Notes under the pieces: model-generated | What the model saw: only the letters and a program-made list of their open reading frames with translations | Databases searched by the model: none | Told to the model about the DNA's origin: nothing | DNA from: Campylobacterales bacterium | GTDB lineage: Bacteria > Campylobacterota > Campylobacteria > Campylobacterales > Sulfurimonadaceae | Direction: 5' to 3' | Assembly: GCA_016938175.1 (NCBI GenBank) | Contig: JAFGVE010000025.1 | Coordinates: forward strand, 1 to 34,523 | DNA: 34,523 nucleotides | Program-made: the position numbers and the translations under genes | In this document: positions 7,930 to 17,520 of the stretch, piece after piece | Numbering within the stretch: position 1 is the first letter of the stretch | How the letters are laid out: each line of letters begins with the position of its first letter

Positions 7930-9357
7930 ATGATAGAAAAAAAAATAAATCGAAGTGCAAATGATATCTACGGTATGCCCATACTTGGATTTCTCTTTAA
8001 AAATCAAACTTTCATTTTTGTACTCAGACTCATTGTATTGGCCCTTTTTCTTTATGGAGTTTATCTCGGTTTTAAAGATCCTGGCGAAGAAAATACTTTC
8101 ACGCGCTATCTCTTTTGGGGACTTTTCTGGTCTCTATTTATGGTTGTTTCACTTGCAACATTTGGAAGAGTGTTTTGTGGAATCTGTCCGCATGGATTTT
8201 TAGGAAAATACATCACGAAGTTTGGCTTACAACGTGAAATGCCATCTTGGTTGAAAAACCCTTGGTGGGGACTTGGACTCATTATAATTGGCTGGTGGGC
8301 TGTTTACTATATGTATCCGGGATTTTACCGTCTACCGCTTGTTACAGCCATACTGTTTGTAGGTGTTACAGCAGTTGCTTTCTTACTTTACTATCTCTAC
8401 AAAGATATGAGTTATTGTAAATATGTCTGCCCTATAGGAAGTTTAACAAAAGCGTATGGAAGGCTCTCTTTTACATGGCTTGGATCATACAAAGAAGATT
8501 GCTCTGCTTGTAAAACTTTTGACTGTGCAACTGCTTGTCCTTACAATCTAAAACCTTTTACTTTTAACAAAAAAAATACAATGGAGGATTGTAGTTTATG
8601 TATGGAGTGTAGTACAGCTTGTGATGCGATAAACTTCTCAATAGTACCACCGGGAAACTCACTCTACAAAAAGTTCAAACTTGACAAAATAGAGGTATGG
8701 ACATTTATACTCATTACCGCTTCTATTACTATCAGTATGGGTTTTCATCACGGTATTGGACGTAGTCCTATAGCACAATATACTCCATGGGTACAGAGTG
8801 CTGAGTACTTTAAAAGCTTTATGAGTTTTGGCAGCATAGATGTTGTTGGACTTTTTGCCTTTTTATATGCTCTTGGTATAACACTCTTTCTAGTTCTTGG
8901 AGGTATGTTTCTCACTTCAAAAATTCTAAAAGCAGAGTACTCTAAAACATTTTACACTCTTGGATATGCCTTTGCTCCACTCTTTTTAATAGGTGGGCTT
9001 GACCACTTAATGCATAGCTTTTTTACACACACTTATGCGGATATTGCCAATAGTTTTATCTATGGTTTTGGGTTAGAGAGTGATAAGGTGCAAAACCTTG
9101 CATCCAGAAAAGATAGTTGGCTAGGTATTTTTGGTATATTTAAATACATAGCAGTTGTTTGGGCATTTCTTATCCTTTATAAAAGAGTCAATCTATTTAA
9201 TGCAAGTAGGATTGCAAAAGTTTTAGCGACTCTGTCTGCATCACTACTTATTATTTTTTATCTCTCCCTTGGAGCTATGCGAGACTTTGCAATGTCCAAA
9301 AAAGCTCATACTCACACTATACATACACAGAGTAAAACTATTCACTCAAAAGGATAA
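7930..9357 (+). CDS. Membrane polyferredoxin (NapH/CcoG-like), candidate metal reductase
   Basis: This integral membrane electron-transfer protein has 475 residues. It carries the NapH/RdxA-type motifs C83-G-I-C86-P and C163-x3-C167-P after membrane helices. Two ferredoxin clusters follow: C191-x2-C194-x4-C199-x3-C203-P and C221-x2-C224-x2-C227-x3-C231. Several more helices lie between about 255 and 450, and the tail is His-rich (HTHTIH). NapH passes quinol electrons to periplasmic nitrate reductase, and CcoG reduces Cu(II). Here it sits between a TonB receptor and TonB with no nitrate reductase or cytochrome oxidase genes, so I infer reduction of the imported metal or ligand. AAGGAG precedes the ATG. 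Confidence 0.8.
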   Translation: MIEKKINRSANDIYGMPILGFLFKNQTFIFVLRLIVLALFLYGVYLGFKDPGEENTFTRYLFWGLFWSLFMVVSLATFGRVFCGICPHGFLGKYITKFGLQREMPSWLKNPWWGLGLIIIGWWAVYYMYPGFYRLPLVTAILFVGVTAVAFLLYYLYKDMSYCKYVCPIGSLTKAYGRLSFTWLGSYKEDCSACKTFDCATACPYNLKPFTFNKKNTMEDCSLCMECSTACDAINFSIVPPGNSLYKKFKLDKIEVWTFILITASITISMGFHHGIGRSPIAQYTPWVQSAEYFKSFMSFGSIDVVGLFAFLYALGITLFLVLGGMFLTSKILKAEYSKTFYTLGYAFAPLFLIGGLDHLMHSFFTHTYADIANSFIYGFGLESDKVQNLASRKDSWLGIFGIFKYIAVVWAFLILYKRVNLFNASRIAKVLATLSASLLIIFYLSLGAMRDFAMSKKAHTHTIHTQSKTIHSKG

Positions 9358-9366
9358 ACTTTTCAA

Positions 9367-10119
9367 ATGAGTCGCTACACTTCCTCATTTTTACTAACAA
9401 CAACAATTTATATTTTCGGATTTGGAGTGTTTACATATTTTTATGAGAACACTCAACCAGAAAATGTGGAGCACTCTGAGCAAAGAACAAAACTGCGCAT
9501 ATGTATGAGTCAACTTCAAACTGCTGACTTAAAACCACAGCCACAAAAACAAAAGAAACTAAAACAGCAAAAACCGACAAAAAAGCTAGCAACAAAGAAG
9601 CAGTATAAAACTACTGAACAAAAAAAAGTAGCGAACTCCCAACTAAAACAAAAGTTTACATCTCAAACAGAATATGAACAAGTACAAAGCAAAATACAAG
9701 AAGAAGTAATAATAGAAGAGAGAGCCATTCAAAAAGCAAAAGAAGCACAAAAAGAGGAAGAACTTCGCTTAGCTAAAAAGACTAAGCAAGAAGCTGCAGC
9801 TAAAGCTTATGAATACAAATGTAAGCAAGAGGCACTTAAAAAATCATTCACAGAAACATTAATATCAAAAATCAATGCTAACAAATCCTACCCAAGCACT
9901 GCAAGAAGACGTGCAATAGAAGGTGATGTTAAAGTGCGTTTTGAAATTCTTGCCGATGGGAGTGTAGATAACATAGAGATTACTTCCGGAAAAAGTATAT
10001 TTGAAAAAGCAACTAGAGAAGCAATCGAACGCTCTTTTCCCTTAGAAGTACAAAATACACCCTACTCTTTTCCCGAGACATTTAGTCTCACAATTACCTA
10101 TAAACTTCTACGTTCTTAA
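9367..10119 (+). CDS. tonB: TonB-family energy transducer
   Basis: The 250-residue protein has one N-terminal membrane helix (about 7-26), then a long Lys/Gln/Glu-rich, partly coiled-coil periplasmic spacer (about 50-160). The C-terminal TonB domain (about 165-250) shows YPSTARRRAIEGDVKVRFEI and IEITSGKSIFEKATREAIERSFP. It should carry inner-membrane energy to the receptor encoded two genes upstream. It is the third gene of the operon, nine bases after the polyferredoxin. The ExbB and ExbD partners are not in the window. The spacer has Lys/Gln in place of the usual Pro-Glu/Pro-Lys repeats. AAAGGA lies unusually far (about 13 bases) before the ATG. Confidence 0.85.
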   Translation: MSRYTSSFLLTTTIYIFGFGVFTYFYENTQPENVEHSEQRTKLRICMSQLQTADLKPQPQKQKKLKQQKPTKKLATKKQYKTTEQKKVANSQLKQKFTSQTEYEQVQSKIQEEVIIEERAIQKAKEAQKEEELRLAKKTKQEAAAKAYEYKCKQEALKKSFTETLISKINANKSYPSTARRRAIEGDVKVRFEILADGSVDNIEITSGKSIFEKATREAIERSFPLEVQNTPYSFPETFSLTITYKLLRS

Positions 10120-10131
10120 AGTGTGTCTAAA

Positions 10132-11352
10132 CTAATCTGTACTATTAACATACATCTCATAAAGTGTAAGAAGTTCTAACTGTTTATCTATCTCATAAAT
10201 TTTTGCATCTGTTTGTGCAATCTCAAGAGAATTTTGTAAAAGGCTGACATCGTACTCAGTTTTGTATCCAGCATTATAAAGCTCTTTTGTATCTTTTAAA
10301 AGCTTACTGTAGAGCTCTTCATTTTTAATTGTTAATAGTCTCTTTTTCTCTAAATTATCAAGATTTTGCATTACCTGAGTAAAGAGTGCATCAAGTTTCA
10401 CAACTGTATCTTGCTTTACCACCTCAGATTTCAAATAATCCACTCTCGCTGATTCAATATCTCTAAAAGTATTTATACTGAGAGGCAGTGTTGCACGAAA
10501 GCCATAGTCATAATAGTTTCTCTCACCATTTGCAAAGAAATTATTACTTGCATAAGTCGAAGTATATCCTGCTGTGAGATTTACTGAAGGTAAATACTGT
10601 GTAATCGTCATATTTTTAGAGTATCTATCACGTTCAACTTGTGCATCCACCATTTGTAGTTGAATATTTTCAGATAAAAACTCTTCTCTACTTAGTAGTT
10701 CAAGTTGCGGTATTCTTGCTTGTTCATAGTCAAGATCGCTGAGTGTATAAAAACTAGATATAAGACGCTCTTTTGCTGTTTCAATGTCATAAAGATTTTG
10801 TGTAACAATATTAAGTTCAATAATGGCATTATCTAAGAAGCTAGAGTCTAGCTGACCGCTCATATACTGCTCTTGTTTTTGCTCAAGACCAATTTGCGAG
10901 TTTTCTATCTGTAGTCTCTGTCTTTTGATTTTTAAATCAGACTGTTTAATCTGCATAAGTAGCGAGATAGCATCTTTTATCATCTTTCGTTTAGCAACAT
11001 CTATGGAGTAATTAGAGTACTCACGTGAAGCATTTGCAAACTTTATACCATAGTAGATACCACCACTTTGAAAAATAGGCTGATCCATTTTTATGACAGC
11101 AGTTCTTGTCTCAACTTCTCCAGGTTGCTGTGGATTACTGTTACTTCTACTGTAAGTGTACGAAAGATTAATTGGTGCTATCCATGTATCTCTGAGTTTC
11201 GAGCTCTCTGCCTCATTTTTTTCATAGTCATACGTAAACTGTTTCTGTTTTAAATCAGATATATAACTGTCCAAAGAGTTATCACTATCTTGTGCACTCA
11301 GTGTAAGAGTAGTAAAGAGTGCAAGTAGAGCAATGGTGCGACTACTTCTCAC
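10132..11352 (-). CDS. TolC-family outer-membrane efflux channel
   Basis: The 406-residue protein has a signal peptide (about 1-20) and two long helical, heptad-containing halves, as in the trimeric TolC/OMF fold. Tell-tale stretches are IKMDQPIFQSGGIYYGIKFA and, in the second half, LPLSINTFRDIESARVDYLKSEVVKQ, the TolC pattern of a beta-strand followed by a long alpha-helix. It would form the outer-membrane duct of a tripartite exporter or secretion system. It is the second gene of a two-gene unit and overlaps the adaptor gene by 11 bases. No RND, ABC or MFS pump is next to it. It is convergent with the tonB operon, 12 bases apart. Confidence 0.85.
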   Translation of the reverse strand: MRSSRTIALLALFTTLTLSAQDSDNSLDSYISDLKQKQFTYDYEKNEAESSKLRDTWIAPINLSYTYSRSNSNPQQPGEVETRTAVIKMDQPIFQSGGIYYGIKFANASREYSNYSIDVAKRKMIKDAISLLMQIKQSDLKIKRQRLQIENSQIGLEQKQEQYMSGQLDSSFLDNAIIELNIVTQNLYDIETAKERLISSFYTLSDLDYEQARIPQLELLSREEFLSENIQLQMVDAQVERDRYSKNMTITQYLPSVNLTAGYTSTYASNNFFANGERNYYDYGFRATLPLSINTFRDIESARVDYLKSEVVKQDTVVKLDALFTQVMQNLDNLEKKRLLTIKNEELYSKLLKDTKELYNAGYKTEYDVSLLQNSLEIAQTDAKIYEIDKQLELLTLYEMYVNSTD

Positions 11353-12154
11353 CCTCAGCCCCTTTAAGTTCTATTTTTACAAGTTTTGAAAAAACTTTTG
11401 GTGAGGCTATAACAATTTGTGCCATGTATTTCGAGATGTTTGTACTATCAGCTATACGTAAAAGACGCGATATTTTATAGTTTGTTTTTTCACCATTAAT
11501 GTAGACTGTTTTCTCTTGAGCTTCCTCTACATCCTCTTCATCCAAGTAAATTGTAAGTAAACCTTTTGAGACATCAGCAACTTTAGCAAGCGGAGTCGCC
11601 ATTGTTACAACTTGTCCCTCTCTTACTGCTAAGGAGTAGAGTACGAAACCTTTTGCAGTCAAGGTTTTGTCTTTTATACTTCGTATAAGTTGTGCCTTGC
11701 GTAACTCAAGATCTGCTATTTGTGTTTTAAGTGACACTATCTCTTTTTGTGTTCCTATGTAAGTATTTTCACTCGTTATAAGATCATGGAACTCTTTGTC
11801 TTTTTCTATTTGAGACTTTATTTTTAAAACTTCCACACGTTTATAATTTTCACGTTTTTTGATTAATGAATCTTGGAGGTTTTGAAGCATTTGCGTATTA
11901 AGTTCTAGTGTTTCTTTGAGATTTGCAATTTTTTCTTTTGTATATGCCAACTCATCCCTATCAAGTTCAGAGTCTATTATTACATAAGGCGTCGTATCAA
12001 GTTTTTTTCCTAAACTCTCTTCATCAACATACTCCACAAGTCCAGCAATGTTAGCACTAATTGTACGAAGTTCATAGGGTTCTACTTTGGAGTAGTAAAC
12101 TTTAGAAAAAAGAAGTGTCGATGAAAGAAAAAAGAGTGATAGAAAAATTTTCAC
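11342..12154 (-). CDS. HlyD-family periplasmic adaptor
   Basis: The protein has 270 residues, starts at a GTG (12154) preceded by AAAGG, and has a cleavable signal peptide (about 1-17). An N-terminal half-lipoyl/barrel piece (ISANIAGLVEYVDEE) leads into a long coiled-coil hairpin (about 75-160). The second lipoyl half (TAKGFVLYSLAVREGQVVTMATPLAKVAD) and a beta-barrel (LTIYLDEEDVEEAQ) follow. This is the membrane-fusion-protein order. It should bridge an inner-membrane pump to the TolC protein encoded directly downstream, but the pump gene is absent here. It may borrow a pump encoded elsewhere. Confidence 0.8.
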   Translation of the reverse strand: MKIFLSLFFLSSTLLFSKVYYSKVEPYELRTISANIAGLVEYVDEESLGKKLDTTPYVIIDSELDRDELAYTKEKIANLKETLELNTQMLQNLQDSLIKKRENYKRVEVLKIKSQIEKDKEFHDLITSENTYIGTQKEIVSLKTQIADLELRKAQLIRSIKDKTLTAKGFVLYSLAVREGQVVTMATPLAKVADVSKGLLTIYLDEEDVEEAQEKTVYINGEKTNYKISRLLRIADSTNISKYMAQIVIASPKVFSKLVKIELKGAEGEK

Positions 12155-12233
12155 TTGAGGTACCTTTATAAGTTTTATTGGGGCTATTTTAACATTTCAT
12201 TATTAACATTGAAGTGTTTTTTCATTTTATTTT

Positions 12234-12242
12234 TGGTACTAT
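12234..12242 (+). promoter_or_regulatory. Extended -10 promoter of cheV
   Basis: TGGTACTAT, inside TTTTTGGTACTATTT, lies 28 bases before the ATG, followed by an AAAGGGG ribosome site. The same 15-base string stands before htpG on the other strand (20774-20791). No flagellar sigma-28 consensus was seen. Confidence 0.5.
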
Positions 12243-12270
12243 TTAGAGATATTTAATTAAAGGGGATTTC

Positions 12271-13209
12271 ATGTCTCTACTCGATAATGTCGATGCGGCA
12301 ACAAACCTTGCCAAAAATAATGAACTCCAACTCTTGGTTTTCAGGGTAAGTAATAAGCCGGATTCTGCATACTATGCTATTAATGTTTTTAAAACACGTG
12401 AAGTTGTGGAGTCAAAAAACCACTATGTAACACAAATTCCTTCTGCTCACAGACTATTAGAAGGAACAATTATTCTGCGTGGTTTACAGATACCTATACT
12501 TGACCTTCCTGCATGGTTGGGAATGCCTCTGAGCAAAGATGAAGTCAAAAAGTCAAATATTCTTATCTGTGATTTCAATGGTATTATTATCGGTCTTAGA
12601 ATTATGTCGGCATTTAGAGTTATTAAAAAGAACTGGAATCAGATGCATGCACCTGACAGTTACCGTCTCAAAGAAGAAGGTGTAGTAATCAACGATACTA
12701 GATTAGAAGATGGTAGTCTCTGTCTTGTCCTAGACTATGAAAAACTTCTCTCTGATGTTATTCCGCAAGCTATGGTTGATGTCAATGCAGATACTGCAAA
12801 TCTCAAAGATATAGAAATTCCTCAAAAACTTAAAAAAGGGAAAGTCCTTATTGCAGAAGATTCAAAAACAGCACAGCGTCATTTAACGCAAATCTTTGAA
12901 AATGCAAATCTGCAAATGAAACTTTTTCAAAATGGAAAACTGCTTTTAGACTATGTTGATTCCCTCAAAGAAAAAGCAAGTGAAATTCCTGCAATTATTA
13001 CAGATATTGAGATGCCTGAAATGTCTGGTTTTACAGTAATAAAACAGTTAAAATCGAACCCTTTTACAAAAGAGATTCCTATCATAGTAAACTCATCTAT
13101 GACTGGAAGTAACAACAAACGTGAAGCTCAAGTTCTTGGAGCAGATGCCTTCATTGACAAAACAAAAAGTCATAACATCATCCCGTTAATTATCTCCGTA
13201 ATGGAATAA
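12271..13209 (+). CDS. cheV: CheV chemotaxis adaptor (CheW-REC fusion)
   Basis: The 312-residue cytoplasmic protein has a CheW-like domain (about 18-165), which couples chemoreceptors to CheA, and a response-regulator receiver domain (about 188-312). Receiver landmarks are the acidic pair E196-D197, the phospho-acceptor D245 in TDIEMPEMSG, the Ser/Thr in NSSMTG and the lysine in IDKTK, so the domain should be phosphorylated by CheA. CheV proteins are thought to act in adaptation or as phosphate sinks, and Campylobacterota commonly have one or several. It is a single-gene unit ending at a hairpin shared with oadB. Confidence 0.93.
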   Translation: MSLLDNVDAATNLAKNNELQLLVFRVSNKPDSAYYAINVFKTREVVESKNHYVTQIPSAHRLLEGTIILRGLQIPILDLPAWLGMPLSKDEVKKSNILICDFNGIIIGLRIMSAFRVIKKNWNQMHAPDSYRLKEEGVVINDTRLEDGSLCLVLDYEKLLSDVIPQAMVDVNADTANLKDIEIPQKLKKGKVLIAEDSKTAQRHLTQIFENANLQMKLFQNGKLLLDYVDSLKEKASEIPAIITDIEMPEMSGFTVIKQLKSNPFTKEIPIIVNSSMTGSNNKREAQVLGADAFIDKTKSHNIIPLIISVME

Positions 13210-13290
13210 TTAACACCCTCAACAAAAAATCTACCTATCAACAGTATAAATAAAATTGGGAAGTGCACTTATGTGCGTGAGAAAAGTTAA

Positions 13291-13314
13291 TAGCACCGCA
13301 AAATGCGGTAGCTA
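13291..13314. terminator. Hairpin between convergent cheV and oadB
   Basis: ACCGCA pairs with TGCGGT around an AAA loop and is extended by TAGC/GCTA with one bulged base. It is G+C-rich for this sequence and lies between two converging genes. The T-tracts that follow on each strand are short and broken, so bidirectional termination is likely but not certain. Confidence 0.55.
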
Positions 13315-13329
13315 TTTTATAGCGCTTTA

Positions 13330-14655
13330 TTATTGAAATAAAGAGATTAAAACACCTGCTGCAACAGCAGAACCAATTACACCCGCAACGTTTGGACCCA
13401 TTGCATGCATAAGAAGCATGTTTGTTCTATCTGATTCCATACCTATTTTATTAGATACACGAGCTGCCATTGGAACAGCAGAAACACCCGCAGAACCAAT
13501 AAGTGGATTAATTTTATTTCCAGGGAAAAGGTTCATAAATTTAGCCATTAGAACACCTGCTGCAGTACCTACAGAGAATGCAATAATACCTAAAGCCATA
13601 ATGAACATTGTATCTGGTACCAAGAACTGGTCAGCCGCAAGTTTTGAACCAACACCAAGCCCTAAGAAAATAGTAACGATGTTAATAAGTGCATTTTGAA
13701 GTGTATCGTTTAGACGTTCAACTACACCTGACTCTTTTAAGAAGTTACCAAACATAAACGCACCAATAAGTGGCGTTGACTCTGGAAGTACTAAAATTGC
13801 CAAAGAAAGAACTACAATTGGGAAAACAAGTTTCTCTAAACGTGAAACGTGACGAAGAGTCGTCATCTTAATTTTACGTTCTGCCTGTGTTGTAAGTGCT
13901 TTCATAATTGGAGGCTGGATAATTGGAACCATCGCCATATAACTATAAGACGCAACTGCAATAGCACCTAAAAGCTCAGGAGCAAGTTTTGTTGCAATAA
14001 AGATAGATGTTGGTCCATCTGCTCCACCAATAATAGAAATAGCAGAAGCCTGTTGTAATGTAAAGTCAACGACACCCATTTGAGAAAGTGCTACAGCACC
14101 TACGAGTGTTCCAAAAATACCAAACTGAGCAGCTCCACCAAGAAGTGCTGTTTTAGGGTTTGAAAGAAGTGGACCAAAGTCTGTCATAGCTCCAACACCC
14201 ATAAAGATAAGAATAGGAAACATCTCATTTGAAAGACCCATATGGTAAATTACACCAAGGAAACCATGCTCACCTGCGATATTTGCTACCGGGATATTTG
14301 CTAAAAAACCACCAAAAGCAATTGGTAAAAGAAGAAGCGGCTCAAACCCTCTAGCTATAGCGAGCCAAAAGAGAAAAAATGTAATGAAAATCATAATAAC
14401 ACGGCCAAGCCCCTTATGAAAATCACTCATTGTTTCACCCTTAGCATTTAACTCATCTGGGTCTGGATTTACTAAAGCCACAATACCTGTTGAAGCCAAG
14501 AAACCTGTAATCATTTCAGAAAAAGGTTTTGTATGATAGCTCTCTTCTTTATGAGTAGAAGGCTTTTCTTCAAGTGTTGCGTGCTCGTTTGCACTAGCCA
14601 CTGTAAATGCTACAAGCATAAACAGTGCAAGAAATTTACTTATAATACTCTTCAT
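13330..14655 (-). CDS. oadB: Na+-translocating oxaloacetate decarboxylase, beta subunit
   Basis: The 441-residue polytopic protein has about 10-11 helices and is the carboxybiotin decarboxylase and Na+ pump of the decarboxylase family (OadB/MmdB/GcdB). Visible family motifs are [15 protein letters not shown], the [10 protein letters not shown] loop with the aspartate linked to Na+ transport, and [23 protein letters not shown] near the C-terminus. A signal-like helix and a hydrophilic His/Glu/Lys-rich stretch precede the core, so the N-terminus is longer than in classical OadB. AGGATAAC serves as ribosome site. It is the last gene of oadG-oadA-oadB, five bases after oadA. Confidence 0.93.
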   Translation of the reverse strand: MKSIISKFLALFMLVAFTVASANEHATLEEKPSTHKEESYHTKPFSEMITGFLASTGIVALVNPDPDELNAKGETMSDFHKGLGRVIMIFITFFLFWLAIARGFEPLLLLPIAFGGFLANIPVANIAGEHGFLGVIYHMGLSNEMFPILIFMGVGAMTDFGPLLSNPKTALLGGAAQFGIFGTLVGAVALSQMGVVDFTLQQASAISIIGGADGPTSIFIATKLAPELLGAIAVASYSYMAMVPIIQPPIMKALTTQAERKIKMTTLRHVSRLEKLVFPIVVLSLAILVLPESTPLIGAFMFGNFLKESGVVERLNDTLQNALINIVTIFLGLGVGSKLAADQFLVPDTMFIMALGIIAFSVGTAAGVLMAKFMNLFPGNKINPLIGSAGVSAVPMAARVSNKIGMESDRTNMLLMHAMGPNVAGVIGSAVAAGVLISLFQ

Positions 14656-14660
14656 CAGTG

Positions 14661-16463
14661 TTATCCTATAACGGCTACAACTTGACCTTCAACTACCTTG
14701 TCGTTCGTTGCAACATTTATAGACTTCACTACACCACCTTTAGGTGCAACAACATCAATTTCCATTTTCATAGACTCTAGAATCATAATAACATCACCTT
14801 CTTGAACACTTTGACCTGGATTAGCAACTATCTTCCAAACATTTCCAGGAAGAAGTGCTTTAATGTCTAAACCGTCACCTGCAGGTGCATTTGGTTTTGG
14901 AGCTGCAGTTACAGACTCACCATCAACTGCTACCACTTGAATATCTGCATCACCTTCTGCTACTTGAACACTAAATTTCTGACCATCTACTACTACTGTA
15001 TAATTTCCGCTACCCATTGACTCTCCTTTTGTCTCATTACAATCTTTTTTCATTTGTGATAATTTACGTACATTAAGTTCACCTTTTCCTTTTAGGAAAT
15101 CGATACCTTTATCTTGACATGCTGCTGCGATAAAAATATTTTCTTCAGTGATTTCAATATCTTCCTCTTTAAGTCTGTTTATCCATGACTCTAAAGATTT
15201 ACTTGGATCTGCATCTGCTAAGTTAAGTGCTTTTTCCGTTGTTGGAAGTAGGTTTAACTTCTCAGAAGCAATTTTTACAATTTCAGGATCTGGAGCTACT
15301 GGAGTCTTTCCAAAGTATCCAAGTACCATTCTTCCATATCCAGGTGCGATTGCATTCCATGGACCTTGCATTACATTGTTAAGTGCTTGTTGGAAGTAAA
15401 ATTGTGAAACTGGTGTTACAGAAGTACCATAACCACCTTTTTCAACTACCTCTTGCATTGCAGCAATAACTTCCGGAAATCTATCCATGATGTTATTGTC
15501 ACGCATCATTTGCGTATTTGCTGTAAGTGCACCACCCGGCATTGGTGAGAATGGAATAATTGGAGAAACCATTGTTGCTTCTGGTGGCATAAAATAGTCT
15601 TCCAAACATGCTTGAAGCTCTTTTTCATACGTTAAAATTTTACCGATTTCAAGTCCACCAAGGTCAAAATTCATTCCCTTTGTAGCGTGAAGCATAGTTA
15701 AAATGTCTGGCTGAGAAGTACCGCCTGAAACTGGAGCTGCTGCAAGGTCAATACCATCTACACCAGCCTCTAATGCCGCCATATATGCAGATACAGAAAC
15801 ACCAGCTGTCTCATGAGTGTGAAGACGTAAATGTGTACCTTCTGGAAGAAGTTTACGAGCCATTTGAATTGTTTCAAATACTTTTTGTGGATTTGAAGTT
15901 CCTGAAGCATCTTTAAAACATACACTGCTATATGGGATACCAGCATCTAAAATTTCACGAAGTGTTTTTTCATAAAACTCTACAGTATGTGCACCATGGC
16001 ATCCAGGAGGAAGATCCATCATTGTTACAACAACTTCGTGTTTTAAACCGTGGTGAGTAATTCTTTCACCAGAATATTTTAAATTTTCAACATCATTTAA
16101 TGCATCAAAGTTTCTAATTGTTGTTGTACCATGTTTTTTAAACATTTTAGCATGTAGGTCAATAAGCTCTTTTGAACCTGTATCAAGCATAACTGTGTTT
16201 ACACCACGAGCAAGCGTCTGAAGATTTGCGTCTGGTCCAACGATTTTACGGAATCTATCCATCATTTCAAAAGCATCTTCTCTTAAGTAAAAGTATAACG
16301 ATTGAAATCTTGCACCACCCCCAAATTCGTAGTGCGTTATTCCCGCAGTTTTCGCAGCTTCAACAGCTGGAAAAAAATCATCCATTAGAACACGACCACC
16401 AAATACTGATTGGAAGCCATCTCTAAAAGTTGTATCCATTACATCTATAAATTTCTTAGCCAT
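14661..16463 (-). CDS. oadA: Oxaloacetate decarboxylase alpha / PycB-like biotin carboxyltransferase
   Basis: The 600-residue protein has an N-terminal carboxyltransferase barrel opening with [11 protein letters not shown], the family DTTLRDxxQS motif. CFKDASG and the metal-binding HTHETAG follow, then the conserved PYC_OADA region. A Pro/Ala linker leads to a C-terminal biotinyl domain with ESMKME. Lys566 is 34 residues from the end, the usual distance for biotinylation. It transfers CO2 from oxaloacetate to biotin. As I recall, the N-terminus resembles Campylobacter PycB, the carboxyltransferase half of a two-subunit pyruvate carboxylase. The adjacent oadB and oadG favour the decarboxylase, but the same protein could serve both. 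No biotin carboxylase gene is in the window. Confidence 0.9.
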   Translation of the reverse strand: MAKKFIDVMDTTFRDGFQSVFGGRVLMDDFFPAVEAAKTAGITHYEFGGGARFQSLYFYLREDAFEMMDRFRKIVGPDANLQTLARGVNTVMLDTGSKELIDLHAKMFKKHGTTTIRNFDALNDVENLKYSGERITHHGLKHEVVVTMMDLPPGCHGAHTVEFYEKTLREILDAGIPYSSVCFKDASGTSNPQKVFETIQMARKLLPEGTHLRLHTHETAGVSVSAYMAALEAGVDGIDLAAAPVSGGTSQPDILTMLHATKGMNFDLGGLEIGKILTYEKELQACLEDYFMPPEATMVSPIIPFSPMPGGALTANTQMMRDNNIMDRFPEVIAAMQEVVEKGGYGTSVTPVSQFYFQQALNNVMQGPWNAIAPGYGRMVLGYFGKTPVAPDPEIVKIASEKLNLLPTTEKALNLADADPSKSLESWINRLKEEDIEITEENIFIAAACQDKGIDFLKGKGELNVRKLSQMKKDCNETKGESMGSGNYTVVVDGQKFSVQVAEGDADIQVVAVDGESVTAAPKPNAPAGDGLDIKALLPGNVWKIVANPGQSVQEGDVIMILESMKMEIDVVAPKGGVVKSINVATNDKVVEGQVVAVIG

Positions 16464-16471
16464 TCTAATCC

Positions 16472-16717
16472 TTAACCTTCTCTATGATGTTTAATTGCAG
16501 CTGTTATAGCAGCAACTATTTTTTTATTATTGTCTTGTTTTTTAGCATTACTACTTGGAGCAGAAGTCGATGCTTTTGGTTGTGGTTCTGGGAAAAATTT
16601 ATGAATTATAGTCGACATGATGTTCATAGCAACAATCATAATTCCTAGGAAAACAAACACAGTTCCCATTCCTAGTCCCATAAATTTAAACCCTTCAATT
16701 ACGAGGTTTGTTTCCAT
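16472..16717 (-). CDS. oadG: Oxaloacetate decarboxylase gamma subunit
   Basis: This 81-residue subunit has one membrane helix (about 12-33) followed by FFPEPQPKA and a hydrophilic tail ending in K-H-H-R, the OadG layout: anchor, Pro/Ala linker and His-containing C-terminus that contacts the alpha subunit. I choose the ATG at 16717, which has AAAGG at good distance; an upstream in-frame ATG at 16735 would add six residues. It is the first gene of the operon, eight bases before oadA. Its promoter must lie in 16736-16870, shared with the divergent DUF3817 gene. Confidence 0.88.
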   Translation of the reverse strand: METNLVIEGFKFMGLGMGTVFVFLGIMIVAMNIMSTIIHKFFPEPQPKASTSAPSSNAKKQDNNKKIVAAITAAIKHHREG

Positions 16718-16870
16718 TAAATTACCTTTATGCATAATTTGTCCGGCAAGTATAGTATAAAGATGTTTAAATAAAGTTGTGCTTTTCTTTCTTGTTTTTT
16801 AAATACAGCCCAATTGTTACTTTTTGGTTATATACTTCCAAAATTATATTTATAAAAGAGACGAATTATC

Positions 16871-17161
16871 ATGAAAAAAAATGTAGAAATATTTGGAAAA
16901 ATAAACACACTTGAAGGCTATTCATATCTGCTTCTATTATTTGTTGCTATGCCTCTAAAGTATATGCTCGGTATTGCAATTGCTACAAAAATTGTAGGCA
17001 TGATTCATGGCATATTGTTTCTTGCATTTTTATACTATCTTTATGCTGCATGGGAAGAAGCTCAATGGTCGTTAAAAGAGAATATTACCTTCTTTATAGC
17101 TTCTATTATTCCTTTTGGAACATTCTTTACAAAAAGTAAAATTGCAGCTTATGAGGCATAA
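16871..17161 (+). CDS. DUF3817 small membrane protein
   Basis: The 96-residue protein has three predicted membrane helices (about 16-35, 38-60, 72-88). The pattern FGKINTLEGYSYLLLLFVAMPLKY, G-M-I-H-G-I-L-F and a final F-G-T-F-F fits DUF3817 (YdzA-like integral membrane proteins). Function is unknown for the family. It is divergent from oadG and followed 46 bases later by another small membrane protein gene. Confidence 0.75.
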   Translation: MKKNVEIFGKINTLEGYSYLLLLFVAMPLKYMLGIAIATKIVGMIHGILFLAFLYYLYAAWEEAQWSLKENITFFIASIIPFGTFFTKSKIAAYEA

Positions 17162-17207
17162 ACCTCTCTTTTGCTAAAATAAAAAAAACAATTTTCGAGG
17201 AATTCTT

Positions 17208-17507
17208 ATGATAGCTGGTATGTATGAGCAAGATTTTGTAGCATATATAATCTTTGGACTCATCTTAAACTTTACTTTTTCAATTCTTTTTGGAATATAT
17301 CTTAGTAACAATATTGGAATGAAAGAGATGATGGAGTCCAAAGGAAATAAAGAGCAGTCAATTTTAGTAAGTCTTAGTCTCTTTATCCCTTTTGCCAAGA
17401 TGCTTATAACACTCTATAGAGTTACAATTTTACAACTCTTTTTTCTTAACAAAGGGCTTACACACAAAGAGTTTTGGATATATATGACACATGATGATAA
17501 AGAGTAA
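17208..17507 (+). CDS. Small membrane protein, 99 aa
   Basis: I do not recognise the family. There are two or three hydrophobic stretches (about 9-30 and 51-78) and a charged loop between them (MKEMMESKGNKEQ). CGAGGAATTC places an AGGA ribosome site before the chosen ATG; a second in-frame ATG four codons later is possible. A TGCTAAAAT extended -10 about 30 bases upstream suggests an own promoter in addition to read-through from the DUF3817 gene. Confidence 0.6.
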   Translation: MIAGMYEQDFVAYIIFGLILNFTFSILFGIYLSNNIGMKEMMESKGNKEQSILVSLSLFIPFAKMLITLYRVTILQLFFLNKGLTHKEFWIYMTHDDKE

Positions 17508-17520
17508 CTCTTTAATTTTT
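17499..17520. terminator. Short terminator hairpin overlapping a stop codon
   Basis: AAAGAG and CTCTTT pair around the TAA stop of the 17208 gene, followed by AATTTTT. It sits between converging genes. The stem has only six pairs and is A/T-rich, so efficiency is doubtful. Confidence 0.4.

Noticed and set aside
13264..13281. GCAC-TTAT-GTGC as a second terminator hairpin
   Set aside because: The stem has only four pairs and no T-tract.
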